64,000 bases of DNA from Isoetes taiwanensis. Lineage: Eukaryota; Streptophyta; Lycopodiopsida; Isoetales; Isoetaceae. Below are positions 46,598 through 57,687 of this stretch, piece after piece. Where the stretch lies: the NCBI GenBank assembly GCA_021234155.1, contig JAJEKV010000005.1, positions 5,809,216-5,873,215 on the forward strand. Reading direction: 5' to 3'. The notes under the pieces are model-generated. The model saw only the letters and a list, made by a program, of their open reading frames with translations. It ran no database searches and was not told the origin of the DNA. Each line of letters opens with the position of its first letter. The stretch's first letter is position 1. Position numbers and translations under genes: made by a program.

Positions 46598-48902
46598 TAT
46601 TTTAGAAATTATGTTGGAATACATGGTCTTTGTTCTATTTACAGGAGGTCAACTCCCCAAGAACATGATGAGGAGTTTTTACATGGCCATATTGGTGAAC
46701 TACCTATGGCGCATATTAAGTAAGTCTTTCAATTGATATGATTAAACGTCAAGATGATGTGAACTACTAATAGGAATATTCATAAACTTTCTAAGCTGAA
46801 TATTATTAATTGTCATAAAGGTAGACCTTGTGATGCAAGGAGCTAAAAAGCTTTGGTTTAATTTCTACAAATTTGTCAACTAGAAATTGCACAGTATGTG
46901 GGGCCTTAGTTGGGAACATCCCCTTGGCTTCTTGAAAAGAAACCGCCAGGTGAGGCCATATGATGTTAATAAAATGCTAGTGAGCTATGGTTTATGATCT
47001 AGATATGGTACACTTAGTGATAGTGGAATAAACATATTGGATTATTAAAATAAGGAAATTACTAATTGTGAAACTCAGTTAACCTAAAGATACATATGAG
47101 CTCCAACTAGGGCGAACTTGATGGAATAAGCGGCGAGTAGCGACAAAACACGTGAGCGAAAGGTATACAATGATATTTTCTAAAAAGTATGATTTCAGTT
47201 ATGGAAAATCTTTGGAGGCGTGTCTGTTTATGGCTTGGAGTTCTTAGGTTAAGAACCGCTCGGTAACTTGGATATTTTGCTATGTATTTGGCATCTTGCA
47301 CATTGGATGTTACATGATCCGCAATTTAGAGAAGTAGTCCGCGGAAAAAAGCATGGCAGAAAGGTAGGCGGCTTAAACATGTCTACCACGAAGATATTGG
47401 CTCAGTAAGAGATAGCAAATGCTTGTGGGAAGAACCTCTTCCAATTTCGGAGGTAAAATGAGCAATAAAGGCTGCTCTGAGGCAGTAGTTAAGATTGATG
47501 ATATAGATAAGCAGAAAGCTGGCGATGATGCAACCAGTGCAGATGCTACTGTCAACATAAATATCATGGAAAATACAACGGCATGACGAAGTTCAAAGCA
47601 AGTCAAACAACCAGGAGCACAACCCTCAGGTTTGACTAGATAATGCTTTGCATCTTATTGATCTAACTGGCCTTAAACACAAATAATGATAGGCTTCTCT
47701 TAGACCTCTACCTTGTTGTGAATATATTTTCCTACTGAGTTTGCAAAGTGCTTAAGAAATGGTAGATCTACAGAAAAGGTTTACTTATGGTGAACTTCTC
47801 ATTGTCTACACCTAGATTGAAAAAATCATTATACAATAGCATGGCCCAGTGGACTCTTGTGTATGTACTGTTTCCTAGCTGCTTTAAGCATCTTAAATAG
47901 GTTGAGTACAGGGCTGTTAAATAAAATAGAAATAAGCATTCAACATGTGTTGGATAGTAAGACAATTTGCTTAAGATTATTGAGTATTGACGGTTATGCA
48001 TGGTTTAACGGATACATATTACTTCAAATTGAGTTGAAGGTGATGGTCATAAGCTTATATTACTATAGATCTTCGTAAATACATACTGCATATACTTGGC
48101 AACCTGAATAATGTAAAAAACATAGTCATATTTCTGCTGGCTGGATCTCATAACTGTACAGGCTATTTGCACCTCTTGGATTTCTGCACACTATGTGTGA
48201 CCCATATTGAAGTACCTACTCTATGTAATATTCTGTGCTTAGTCTTATTGCAAGGCTTTATTTTTGGACTGTTACCAGCTTGTTAGCAATAAGATCATTG
48301 AGTCTGATGGGCTCTTATAGACAGTATGGATATATATGCTGACCATTCCCCACATTTGTTTGTAACAAGCAGGGTGAAGGGGCATAAACCTAGAAGCTCT
48401 TATGACACCTGCTAGTAGCTTAGGCTTTTACCCATGTTCTTGGCTAACTGTCCTCTGGTTCTATTGCAGGTAACAAGAACTTCTACTCCCTGCTATGTTT
48501 TGTTCAAGAAATGGAAGATTGACGAAGTTCAGGATCGAATTTTTGATGATTGGACTTGATCAATTCTCAAAATCTATGCTCTTTCAAAATGTAAAGCTGA
48601 GAGGCTGTTTTTTGACTAAATCATTTCAGTTAAATATAGCTTATTATAAAGCTAAAATGTAAGTTGAATTGAACCTGTTCTCAGGTTATATCTAAAGTTT
48701 GCTGCATCATTCTTCACTTTCTGTTAATTTGTCACTACTATTGTCTTCTATATTACTTTTTTGAGTCTTTATTAAATGATAGCCAGATCATGGCTTTGTA
48801 CTAAATGTCACCAGTTTGGTACTTAGGCTGCTTATTGAATCTGAAGTTTTTCCTTGAAAAGGTTAAATGTAGGATTAAAGTCTGTCTTGATAGATTTAAA
48901 TG
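46598..48902 (+). repeat. Triplicated unit, copy C
   Basis: The fullest copy. It carries the 466-bp segment missing from B and both exon-like segments (about 46643-46722, with a small deletion relative to B, and about 48470-48559). It passes through the Helitron empty site (48776/48777). It ends at 48902, where a 26-base T run starts. Confidence 0.85.
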
Positions 48903-49040
48903 TTTTTTTTTTTTTTTTTTTTTTTTTAATCTTTTTGGAGACACCCGATTTGGGAGTCTCATGTGTTGATGTCTTATCTGACTTCGACGTGGTTCCCTTG
49001 GATGTTATTGCCTTGGATTCTTTCTCATATGCTCAATGAT
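48903..49040 (-). mobile_element. Probable retroposed insert with poly(A) tail
   Basis: Read on the minus strand, a Lys/Ser/Thr-rich frame (SKGTTSKSDKTSTHETPKSG) runs into 26 A residues at 48928-48903, exactly at the point where copy C loses homology to copy B. This fits a 3' poly(A) tail of a retroposon or retrocopy. The 5' limit is unknown. Confidence 0.45.
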
Positions 49041-49939
49041 GTAGTTTGCATATGCATAATAGTGTAGTCCACGTACGTGAACTTAAAAAAAGGCAACAAT
49101 TTTATTTTATTTTTATGTATTTTAAAATTCATGTAACCAAACTCTATTGTCTTGTGTACATATCTTTGATGTATTATACTTCAAAACAGTAAAATATCAA
49201 ACTTAGTATACTTGCAGTATAAAAAGTTTGGAGTATTGAACCTATCCCTGGTGTAAAGTGCAAGTACCATGCACAATCGAAGTCATCACAGATGTTGAAT
49301 AGAATATAAGAGTTCAACGTCCCTAAAGACCGAGAGACTATGGGGCCATACAATTTGGAGGTCATACAACCGTCATTTGGTTGTCATAGAACCATCATTT
49401 CAAATACTTGTATATTTTATTTTATTTATTTATTTATTTATTTTATTGATCTTGCTCTCTTAGGGCCCTGAAAGGCCATGGAGCACTCAAATACAACGAG
49501 TATGAATTAGCAGATTACGATGTGTATCTACTGGCTTTATGTAATGTCCTAAGCTAAGATAAGATTCTGAAATAGAACTTGAAAACTCAAAAACTAAAAA
49601 CTAAATGTACTTCTAATATCATTGTAGGCTAGGCAGTTGATGAATACATGATCCTCGTCTTCAACTTCTCCTGCATCACATAACCTGCAAACACGTTCTC
49701 TCAATGGAATCTTATGTCATCTTCCTATCTCCACCCTGCAACAAAGATAGTAAACAAGTTTAATCAAATTACTCACATAAAAATAGTAAACAAATTTAAT
49801 CCAAACTACTCATCTGTAGATTGCAAGATACAAATGTACCCCTAGCATTTTTGCTCAAAAATTGCAATAAGAAACTGTATTTAAGCATTTGTATTCAAGC
49901 AAAGATATAGAAGAAGTTGACGATTTCTCATGTGATATG
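49041..49939. other. No gene recognised
   Basis: AT-rich, with a short (TTTA)n run near 49418-49445. Confidence 0.4.
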
Positions 49940-50315
49940 CACAGGGTTTGATGCTCGGCTAAATAACCTTGCTCAACATCGACAAACAGATGTGGGTTCT
50001 TTATTTTTTGAAATTAGTGCCCTTTGTCCCTATTTTTCCTTTTTTTTTTTTAAATAACAACAACAACAACAATGGAGTCATTCTTACTTGCTTTTGTTAA
50101 CATGATCATTCTCAACTGGGAGTGGTTGGCTTTTGCTCCTCCGCTCCATCTCAAACCCTACTATATAGAGTTCGATGCTCTGCCAATATCCTGGCTCAGC
50201 ATCGAAAAATATATCTGGATTTTATTGAAACCATAATGTACAGAGTTCGATGTTCCGCCAATAATCCAGCTCAGCATAAAAAAAAATATACCTAGATTTT
50301 TTATTCTTACCTGTT
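49940..50315. repeat. Three degenerate copies of a hairpin-bearing repeat
   Basis: Copies near 49945, 50170 and 50238 share GATGCTC-GCC/CTAA-TA ... GCTCAGCATCGA followed by an AT-rich ATATCTGGATTTTATT. Within each, TTCGATGCT and AGCATCGAA form a short hairpin, clearest at about 50170-50206. Confidence 0.55.
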
Positions 50316-50639
50316 GTTCTCAACAGTACCGTTCTCAACAGGGTCGTGCAATAATGGGGTCTTTCAGTAACAGGATGACTGGAGTTTGGAACCCTAAAAA
50401 AGTGTACTCGAGCTCTGCATGCGTTGCTATATCCTAGATTTCAAAGCTTATTTCATAAAAACTCAATGAATAGATATATAAACCCAAAAAGTAAAAATCC
50501 AATGCCTTCTATGGGCATTATTCTATCCACTTTCTCCATATCCTACTGCATCAACTTTCTTCAAGAGATTACTAGCTGCTTGGGAGACTGTGCGCACTTT
50601 GTTTCAGTTCCATCAGATGGTCCACATCGATCCTACAGC

Positions 50640-51754
50640 TAATTGTTAGTCGATCTCTTTGGATGACGGCCAAGTAGATCGCCCTTGGTCTCCTCTGTTC
50701 ATCCATTGATGTAGCGCCGATGTTAGCGGCCAGTGTGCTAACAGTATCTGCATGATATAACGAGACAAGATTGTTGACTTGGAATGAGTTCATGCTGAAG
50801 TTTTGACGTGTCAATTGGGACCATGTCTTTTGATAAAAAGTAGCTTCTGAAGTGTTGCCTCCATCGCCAAAATAGCGCCTCTATTGACAAGTGCTCCTCC
50901 TCAAAAATGTGATGGGGGAAAGTGATGGTTTCAGGAGACATATGGGTTGTTGGATAAAGATATCAGTATATGGGCTTATTAGCAAGTGCTCTTCCTCTAA
51001 TTAAGAAGGTGGGTAACAAGAGATGCTGGAACTTTGTTCAAGGTATTAAAGAAGGCAAGAAGCTAGTAAGTTCATGCTATAGATTGCTTACCTCCTCAAA
51101 TACTTTATCACCTTCTCGAAAATGGCACTTACAGACTTTGCCTTCTCAATGGCAATCCATCTGGAACCTTGTTTGGTCTAAATATAATCCTCCAAAGATA
51201 AATGTTCTACTTTGGCAGGTGATTCATCGCTCTTTGAGAGTTAATGAGATGGTTCATCGCTTTAAGCCGGGAGTAAGCCCACTTTGCCCAATGTGTGAGC
51301 AGTGCATTGAAACATTGGAGCATTGTTTATATTTGTGTGCAGAGCTGAGTAGTCTTAGGTCCTGGCTGCATTCTCTTTTTGGAGTATCTTTGGATAGTCA
51401 GCACTTTCTTTTGGGTATTTATCCAAATCAGTGGACTGCTTCTAAAAGGATTGCATTTCACATGGCAAAGTCTTGGCTAATATGGAGTGTATGGAAACGA
51501 AGGTGAAGAAAGGTCTTTTATGATAAGCGTATTTCTTCTCAGATGGTGCTTCAAGAAATTCGTAAGAAGTTGTATAATTGCTTTCAGATCTCCAATTGGC
51601 ATGATCGTATTAAAATTCCAATATGGAGTGATCATCTAAAAGTGATTGATGCTTCAGGGACATTTCTTACTTCTGGAAGTACTTTGTAATATTTTGAGTA
51701 TATAATATGAAGTAAAACACGTTCTTCAAAAAAAAAAAAAAAAAAAAAAAAAAA
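50640..51754 (+). mobile_element. L1-type LINE 3' end with RT zinc-binding domain and poly(A)
   Basis: The open stretch 50970-51506 encodes the zf-RVT domain found at the C-terminus of plant LINE ORF2: CWNFVQGIKEGKK, WSKYNPPKINVLLWQVIHRS, then the zinc-binding cluster CPMCEQCIETLEHCLYLC and a final WLIWSVWKRR. Upstream (50640-50970) is the connecting region in broken frames. Poly(A), 26 residues, at 51729-51754 marks the 3' end. The 5' part is missing or unrecognisable. Confidence 0.85.
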
Positions 51755-51799
51755 GGTGACGGGGAAATCCTAGACAAAATTGCATCTCGCATTTCTAAC

Positions 51800-52340
51800 T
51801 AAAAGAGGAGATGTTTCTCATCAAAAAAAAGTCTCGACATGGTTGTGCAGATTTTGCTTAAGTTTTGTCAGCTCCGTGAGCGTTGAGCTTGGCGATGTCA
51901 TGCAATGCTGCTTAGCTGCATAGAAGGAAAAGCATGTACAATGGTCTCCATCCCGAAACCATTGCAGACCTACCTTCGTCCTTGCCTGTTGGATTTGCTC
52001 CTTCTTCAAAGCTTGAATCTGTGCCAAAATATCTCAACCATGAACCTTTGAATAAGTCCTTGTGATAATGGAGAAAATCCAGATACAAAGTATCCAGTGT
52101 AAACCACGACATGTTTAACAAAGCCTTTGACCACTGCAAGTGCATCCACTATGCTGACCATCTTCGACGTCGACTAAAACAACTGACCAAATGTTCCTGC
52201 AAGCTTCCAGAAGTCAGCATGCTTCAAGAACTTTACATTCAAGCAAAGACATGCATGTCCAAGACCTTCTTGCTGCAAAGATTCATCTGAAAGGATTTGT
52301 GGATGATGGTTTAAAACTGAGTTTCTGAGAGGCAAGACTG
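51800..52340 (-). mobile_element. LINE linker fragment, same family as 28616-31850
   Basis: Minus-strand frames include WRPLYMLF, GLQWFRDGDHCTCFSFYAAK and LTKLKQNLHNHVETFF, matching the segment between endonuclease and RT of the 28.6-kb LINE (about 29540-29990). Truncated at both ends. Confidence 0.65.
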
Positions 52341-52416
52341 AAAAAGACCTGGAAATACCAATTAGCTAAATTAAAGGTCTTGATGACTTAACATTCAATT
52401 AACCAATGACTTAATA

Positions 52417-52787
52417 CTATTCAAAAAGTAAAATACAACATATAGGCTCCTCAGTGCCAACAAGATGATGAGATGGCCCAACATTGTTGATGGGATCAAA
52501 ATCAAATGCACGGGTAGTGAGGTCAGCTTCATTGAGATTGTCGAGGTCAAACTTAGCTTCTTTAATAGCCTCGTAGTCAACATCAGCAACCTCAGGTGAT
52601 TTAGATGCTTGGCTTGTTTGTGCGTGTTCCTCAACTCCACCTTCAACAGCACCTTGATGCTTGGACACAGGGACTGCAGCTAGGATAGAATTGAGCACAC
52701 GGTCTAGCCTACCAAGAATCCCCTTCAGGCACTGCTGTTTGACCTGATCATGTTCGAACACAATGCAGAACCTTTTATGAATCCAAC
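52417..52787 (-). CDS. Hypothetical acidic frame
   Basis: A 130-codon minus frame whose first codons overlap the copia gag on the other strand. It has an acidic middle (PEVADVDYEAIKEAKFDLDN) but no domain I recognise. It could be transposon debris. Confidence 0.2.
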
Positions 52788-53038
52788 TTGGTAAGAAATG
52801 TTGCAACAAACAGAGATAACACAGAAATAAAGATTAGAACTGAGTTAGAACAACAGAAAATGCTCAAAGAAGAGGATGAAGAAAATGCTGAAGTACTGTT
52901 CACAGGAAGAGGGAAGGGTAAATTTGCTGGTAAGAGAAAACTCGGTCCATGTTTTGCCTGTAAGGAGTATGGACACTTAAAAGTTAATTGTCCTAAGCTT
53001 AAAGGAAGCAGATGTTACAATTGTGATGGATATGGGCA
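52788..53038 (+). mobile_element. Ty1/copia gag, left part with zinc knuckles
   Basis: Encodes a basic linker (GRGKGKFAGKRKLG) and one complete CCHC knuckle, CFACKEYGHLKVNC, then starts a second (CYNCDGYGHM) that continues beyond the inserted hAT element at 53778. These are nucleocapsid RNA-binding fingers. Confidence 0.8.
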
Positions 53039-53769
53039 CATGGAATAAATTACTGCTCCTATATTTTGGTGTAGCCAAAATAGGTTTGGCTAAACTACCT
53101 TCAAATTGGAGATAGAACTTTCTGAGGCCTGGCTAAACTAGATGATTTTTTTCCATTATAATTTCTTGCCTTTGGCTAAACTTTCACAAAATGGAGAGCC
53201 AAATATCAGCCATTGCAATATGCTAATTTTAAAAAATCTAAGCCTTTAGTTAAAGATATAATGGGAATCAACATAATGTAGCAAAGTTTACCAAATTATA
53301 ATCATTGCTATAACTACCTTGATATAAAGAAGCAACAAAGGCATAAATGAATACATAAATATGTTTAAAACTCAACAAGAAAAAGAGCACATTGCTCTTT
53401 CTAGATGTGATCATCTCTTTAATACTTCACCTTCGTACCTAGAACAAGAAAAAATTAACACAAGAAGAAAAAATTGAACCCTCCTTGGTAATTTCTTAAA
53501 GTTCATACAGATATTGGTGTCGATTTCTAGGCTACCCATCCATTTTTTCAAGCCCACTTTTTCTTAGGTTTAGCTAATCGGTGTCCTAATGGAGCTTTCT
53601 AAAGTTGGAGATTTGGCTATTCAGTGTAGAATCTCACTTGGTCAGCAAGAAAATTGGGCTAAAATTTTCTTATTTTCGCATTTTTTTCCCATTTACTTTA
53701 GCCATTTTTCTTCGCAAAAATGCTATAAAATAGCTATTTGGATAACCTTAGCCATTATTTTATTCCATG
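53039..53769. mobile_element. hAT-type non-autonomous element in copia gag, 731 bp
   Basis: Exact 8-bp direct repeats TATGGGCA flank the element (53031-53038, 53770-53777). The termini CATGGAATAAATTACTGCT and, inverted, CATGGAATAAAATAATGGCT form about 19-bp imperfect inverted repeats. An 8-bp duplication and CA...TG ends mark hAT. Subterminal TAGCCA/TGGCTA words are repeated many times. Excision restores the gag frame as GYGHMASTYSNP. No transposase. Confidence 0.9.
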
Positions 53770-55190
53770 TATGGGCATATGGCTTCAACATATTCAAACC
53801 CTAGAGATCTAGGCAGAGGAAGGGGCAGAAATTTATAAAATGAGATGAGAGGAAAAGAAAGTCCTTTCAAGAAAAGAAATGACGAACCAGCTAGTGTGAA
53901 CTTAGCATAAGATACTAAAAATGAAGAGGACGGTAATGATGCTGAGGTAAATCATTATAATTATTGCTCTATTGTTGATAATAGGTCTAACAAAGATGCC
54001 AAGTTACTTGTACTAAATAGTGGAGCTGAGAGATCAGTTCTTGAAAATCGAAAAAGAAAAAGCTTTTGCTATGTGCAGATGGGAGATGGAAATCTACAAA
54101 GAGTTGAAGAAGCTTGAATGTTAGAGTTATTTGATTTGCAAGGAAGAATTGTAGAACTTAGTGATGCACTTTGTATACCAAACATAGTCATAAATCTTAT
54201 CTCAGCTAGTCAGTTAGTTGATCTCAGTTTTAGAGTTTGTTTCGACAAATGTGGTTGTAAAGTTTACTTCAATAATGAAATAAGATTTTTTGCAACGCGG
54301 GTTGGAAACTTGTATGGTTTTTATAGCAGTAACTTGGCTGTTAGCATTAATTCTATTGCAATTCCAACTTTGAAGCTTTGGAATGAAAGACTTGGACACG
54401 CATATTTTAATAATGTTATGGATGATTTTACTTGTCTTGGTTGTTATTTGAATAAAAGCACGAGACTGCCATTCAAAAAAAAGAAAGAGCTAATACTGTA
54501 CTTGGATCGGTACACAGTGATTTATGCAGACCAATTAATGTCTTAAGGACACCGGGAAGGAGATATTTCAGTACATTTATTGATGACCACTCAAAAAGAA
54601 CAAGATGTTTTTTTCTCCTAACTAAGGACCAAGCATTCAAAGCTTTCAAGGTATATGAAGCAGAAGTGAAAAAGGAAACAAGAAATAAAATTAAATGCTT
54701 AAGATCTGATCGTGGAGGTGAATATTTTTAGTGATGACTAAAAAAATTATTGCATAGCAAAGGGAATTAGAAGACAAGTGACATGTAGCCATACATCCTA
54801 GCAGAACGATGTAGGTCCATTTTTAGCTATGTAAGAGCTATGCTCAAGACTTCAGAACTTTCAAACTTTCTCTGGGAAGAGGCAGTAAGGACATCTATAT
54901 ACCTTCAAAACTGGTTGCCATCTGCTAGCTTGAATGGACATATTCCAGAAGAAATATGGAGCAAAAGAAAAATCAGGTATGACTCTCTCAAGGTATTTGG
55001 TTGTCTAGTATTTTCTCATATCCCTAAAGAGGGTTCTCTCCTCATGGAACCAGCTCTAAATTGGTTTACTCCTTCGCTAGAGATGGGAGCCTCAGAGTTG
55101 CAAAGTTTGATGTTTTCAGTGCTGAGCTCGAGACATGTTTTGGAAATACAGATTGGAAGTGCACGACAATTACAAACTCAGTAATCAGAG
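53770..55190 (+). mobile_element. Ty1/copia gag-pol remnant
   Basis: Continues the gag (GHMASTYSNPRDLGRGRGRN), then a protease relic (LLVLNSGAERSV in place of DSGAT). The GAG-pre-integrase domain follows (54118-54480; LWNERLGHAYFNNV with CLGCYLNKSTRLPFK), then integrase (FSTFIDDHSKRTRCFFLLTK, CLRSDRGGEYF) and, near 54850-55040, the integrase C-terminal region with LSNFLWEEAVRTSIYLQN and IRYDSLKVFGC. Several stops and frame changes; no RT or RNase H. No LTRs seen. Confidence 0.85.
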
Positions 55191-55199
55191 GCAAGGTTT

Positions 55200-55960
55200 C
55201 TAGTTTAGGCCATGTCTATGTATCCAAATTTTTGTCAAATTGTTGCAAATATTGTCAGAGATGACTCTGCTCTTCGAGATTATTTTTGGAGGGGTTTGCG
55301 CAAGGATTTGAAAGTTATGTTATTGCCTATGGGGACCCCAAGATGCTAGCGGAAGCTGTCAAGTTTGCAGTTCATTGTGAGCCGTTCTTTCTAGCATAGA
55401 CAAGAGAGAGGAAATCAACTGTTTCTCCAATTTTGCATGTGTAGTCACATCAACTTTTGTACCACCCAAATATCATCGGAGTTGGAGGTGGAAAGTTGGA
55501 TACATTGGTGCAACTCGATAGTGGTGTGAATGCTTGTTTTATGAATAGTGTATTTGCTTCTAAGCATGCCATCCCTAAAATCAGGCTCGAGCATCTCGGT
55601 TCTATTGGTGTGATTGGTAGATATGCAATCTCCTCAGATGCAGTCATAGAATGTACGACACCTCTTCAGGTTCTCCTCAGGAGCTTCATGTAGCATTTCC
55701 TTCAATCCCTTTGCTAGTCCACGTGTGCCAGTAGTTTTTGATCTCCCCAACCTCAAGTTGCATAACCCACAGGTTGACGAATGCTCTAGATCGTTCCTCA
55801 TTATTAGTTTTATCTCTAGTCCTAGTTCGTCTGCAGTTCTTACCTATGTGCCAACACCTACTCTAGTCCAAACAGTATCGTTGGTTCTGAATTTTCTATT
55901 CCTGCTCCGAATGTTGATTTTGCTCTTATCTCTATTTCAGTTCATGCTCTAGATTTAGTC
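55200..55960 (+). mobile_element. Ty3/gypsy gag-protease remnant
   Basis: The gag capsid end has LRDYFWRGLRKDLKVMLL, then after a shift MLAEAVKFAVHCEPFF. The retropepsin follows as VQLDSGVNACFMNSVFASKH and later RVPVVF-LPNLKLHNPQVD. This order is typical of Ty3/gypsy. It starts where the copia remnant ends. Tail sequence to about 56050 is Pro/Ala-rich low complexity. Confidence 0.7.
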
Positions 55961-57451
55961 CATGTTCCAGAGGCTGCTCCAGCACTTGCTCCTGCTCCTG
56001 CTCCTGGTTCTGGTCTTGGTCTTGGTCCTGTCCAGGTTCCTGTTTTTATAGAGTGTCTGCGCCCAACTATTTTTTTTCCTCTCTGGCACTTCTTCTATTG
56101 CCATGCATGGCCTCCATCAAGATTGAAGAATTCGTTGTTGCTAGTCTGATGGATGGCCAATCCCATTTAATCTTTTGGATTCTTCAAGCTCCAAAGAGGT
56201 GTTTTGATGTCAAACAAAACTTCAGTTTTAGCTTCCTTCGTCAATTTTCTTAATAAGGTATTTTGTTTTGAAACACAATCTATAGGAACTCGAGCTGTTT
56301 GATGGAATCCAAAGCCTGCAATTTATTCCATATGAATGAAAAGTGAGACGAGCTCTTAAATATGCTTAGCAATCCTTGAAATTATTTATCATTCCATTCA
56401 TGAAATACAACTATATTGTATGGTGAATGCGTGGATTTATTGATTGTTATTAAAGCTGATAATAGGGACCACAGTATGTTCTATTATTTCGTTTGGTATT
56501 TGGGGAGGGTATCTCTGGCATGGTTGGGCCTAGATTTGGCGGCTGTATTGTATTCTAAATCGTATTTTGAGTGTATTTTTGCAGCTGTTTGAGCTGCTTA
56601 TTGCCGTATATGCGAATTTGAATTTGTGGGTGCATGGTGTCAGTTTAGAAAGAAATTTTGGCTTCGGGTTTCGAGAGATCGGGGTGGAGAGGTCGGGGAG
56701 GCATGTCGGTGGGAGAGATGAGGCTTGAGGCGCAGAGGAGAGGCTTGAGGTGCGAGCTTGGGGCGGGATGAGGCATACGCTTGAGGCCGATTCTGCGAAG
56801 CGGCATAGAGAATCCGGTTTTTGAATCTGGTTTTGAAGAATCCGGTTTTGAAGAGGTCTCAGCTTGGCATAGAGAATCCGTATGTGCTTGGGCAAAGTGC
56901 ATAGAGTGCCTGAGTAGGCAGATTACGGAGCCCCCGCGATGGTGAGGGGCTTGGTCCCGCTTTTGTTGGTGGTTCCTGATGGCTTTTTTTCCTTCTTCTT
57001 CTAACCATGTGCTTGGTTGGATATGGATTTGCTTTGTGGAGTCAGAGGGTTTGGATGTCTGCAAAGGATATGGATTTGTTGTGGGCGGGGTGAAGGCACA
57101 GAGCTTCTTCATTTGATCGATGGCCTTGGCTCCGGATCTGAGAGGGATGGCTTGACCTTTTTTTTTTTTTAATCTTCTAACCATGTGCAGCTTTTGGACC
57201 ATTGGAAGTGGAGGGCGTTTCAGTGATGAAAAATTCAGTGGCCCTTGATTTGGTGTACAACACAGAATATTCCAAGAACCAACGGCCAGGAATTAAGGAT
57301 AGGGAAAAACCCGATAAAGAATGAAAAATAACGAATAACGAAATACCCAATAATACAATAATACATTGTGTTGATAATGCAATCATTTCTTGATATTACA
57401 TTTGAACATGATTGAGATGATGTTATTGAGCTAGTACCATTTACAAATAAT
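55961..57451. other. No gene recognised
   Basis: A low-complexity GCTCCT/GGTCTT tract lies near 55975-56035. 56530-57200 has a GC-richer patch with ATCCGGTTTTGAA repeats and a 185-codon minus frame whose Ser/Pro/Lys-rich content is not convincing. Confidence 0.4.
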
Positions 57452-57687
57452 TAAATAGATAGATAGATAGATAGTATTTTAACGTCACGCCACTAGGCAG
57501 CATCCAACTGGACATGTGACCACACACCACACTACATTGCTTTGTTGGGCCCTGCCCCCAACCACTTTACATTGCGTCTGTGGGTTTTGACACCCAACAG
57601 TTCAAAGTGCGATTCTGGGCGGTCTCGAACTTGAGACCTATAGTTGCTAGACTTAGTGTATTACCACTAGACTAAACGCCCAGACGC
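57452..57687 (-). mobile_element. tRNA-derived SINE with TATC tail, copy 2
   Basis: Same family as 46303-46525. On the minus strand: head GCGTCTGGGCGTTTAG, A box TTAGTCTAGTGG, B box region GGTCTCAAGTTCGAGACC, body, then CAGTTGGATGC, GCCTAGTGGCGTGACGTT and (CTAT)n. About 236 bp. It has one extra short ACACC unit compared with copy 1. Both copies share AATAATTAAAT beyond the tail. Confidence 0.85.

Noticed and set aside
56530-57202. 185-codon minus frame as a real gene
   Set aside because: Low-complexity Ser/Pro/Lys composition with internal ATCCGGTTTTGAA repeats; two frames overlap equally well.
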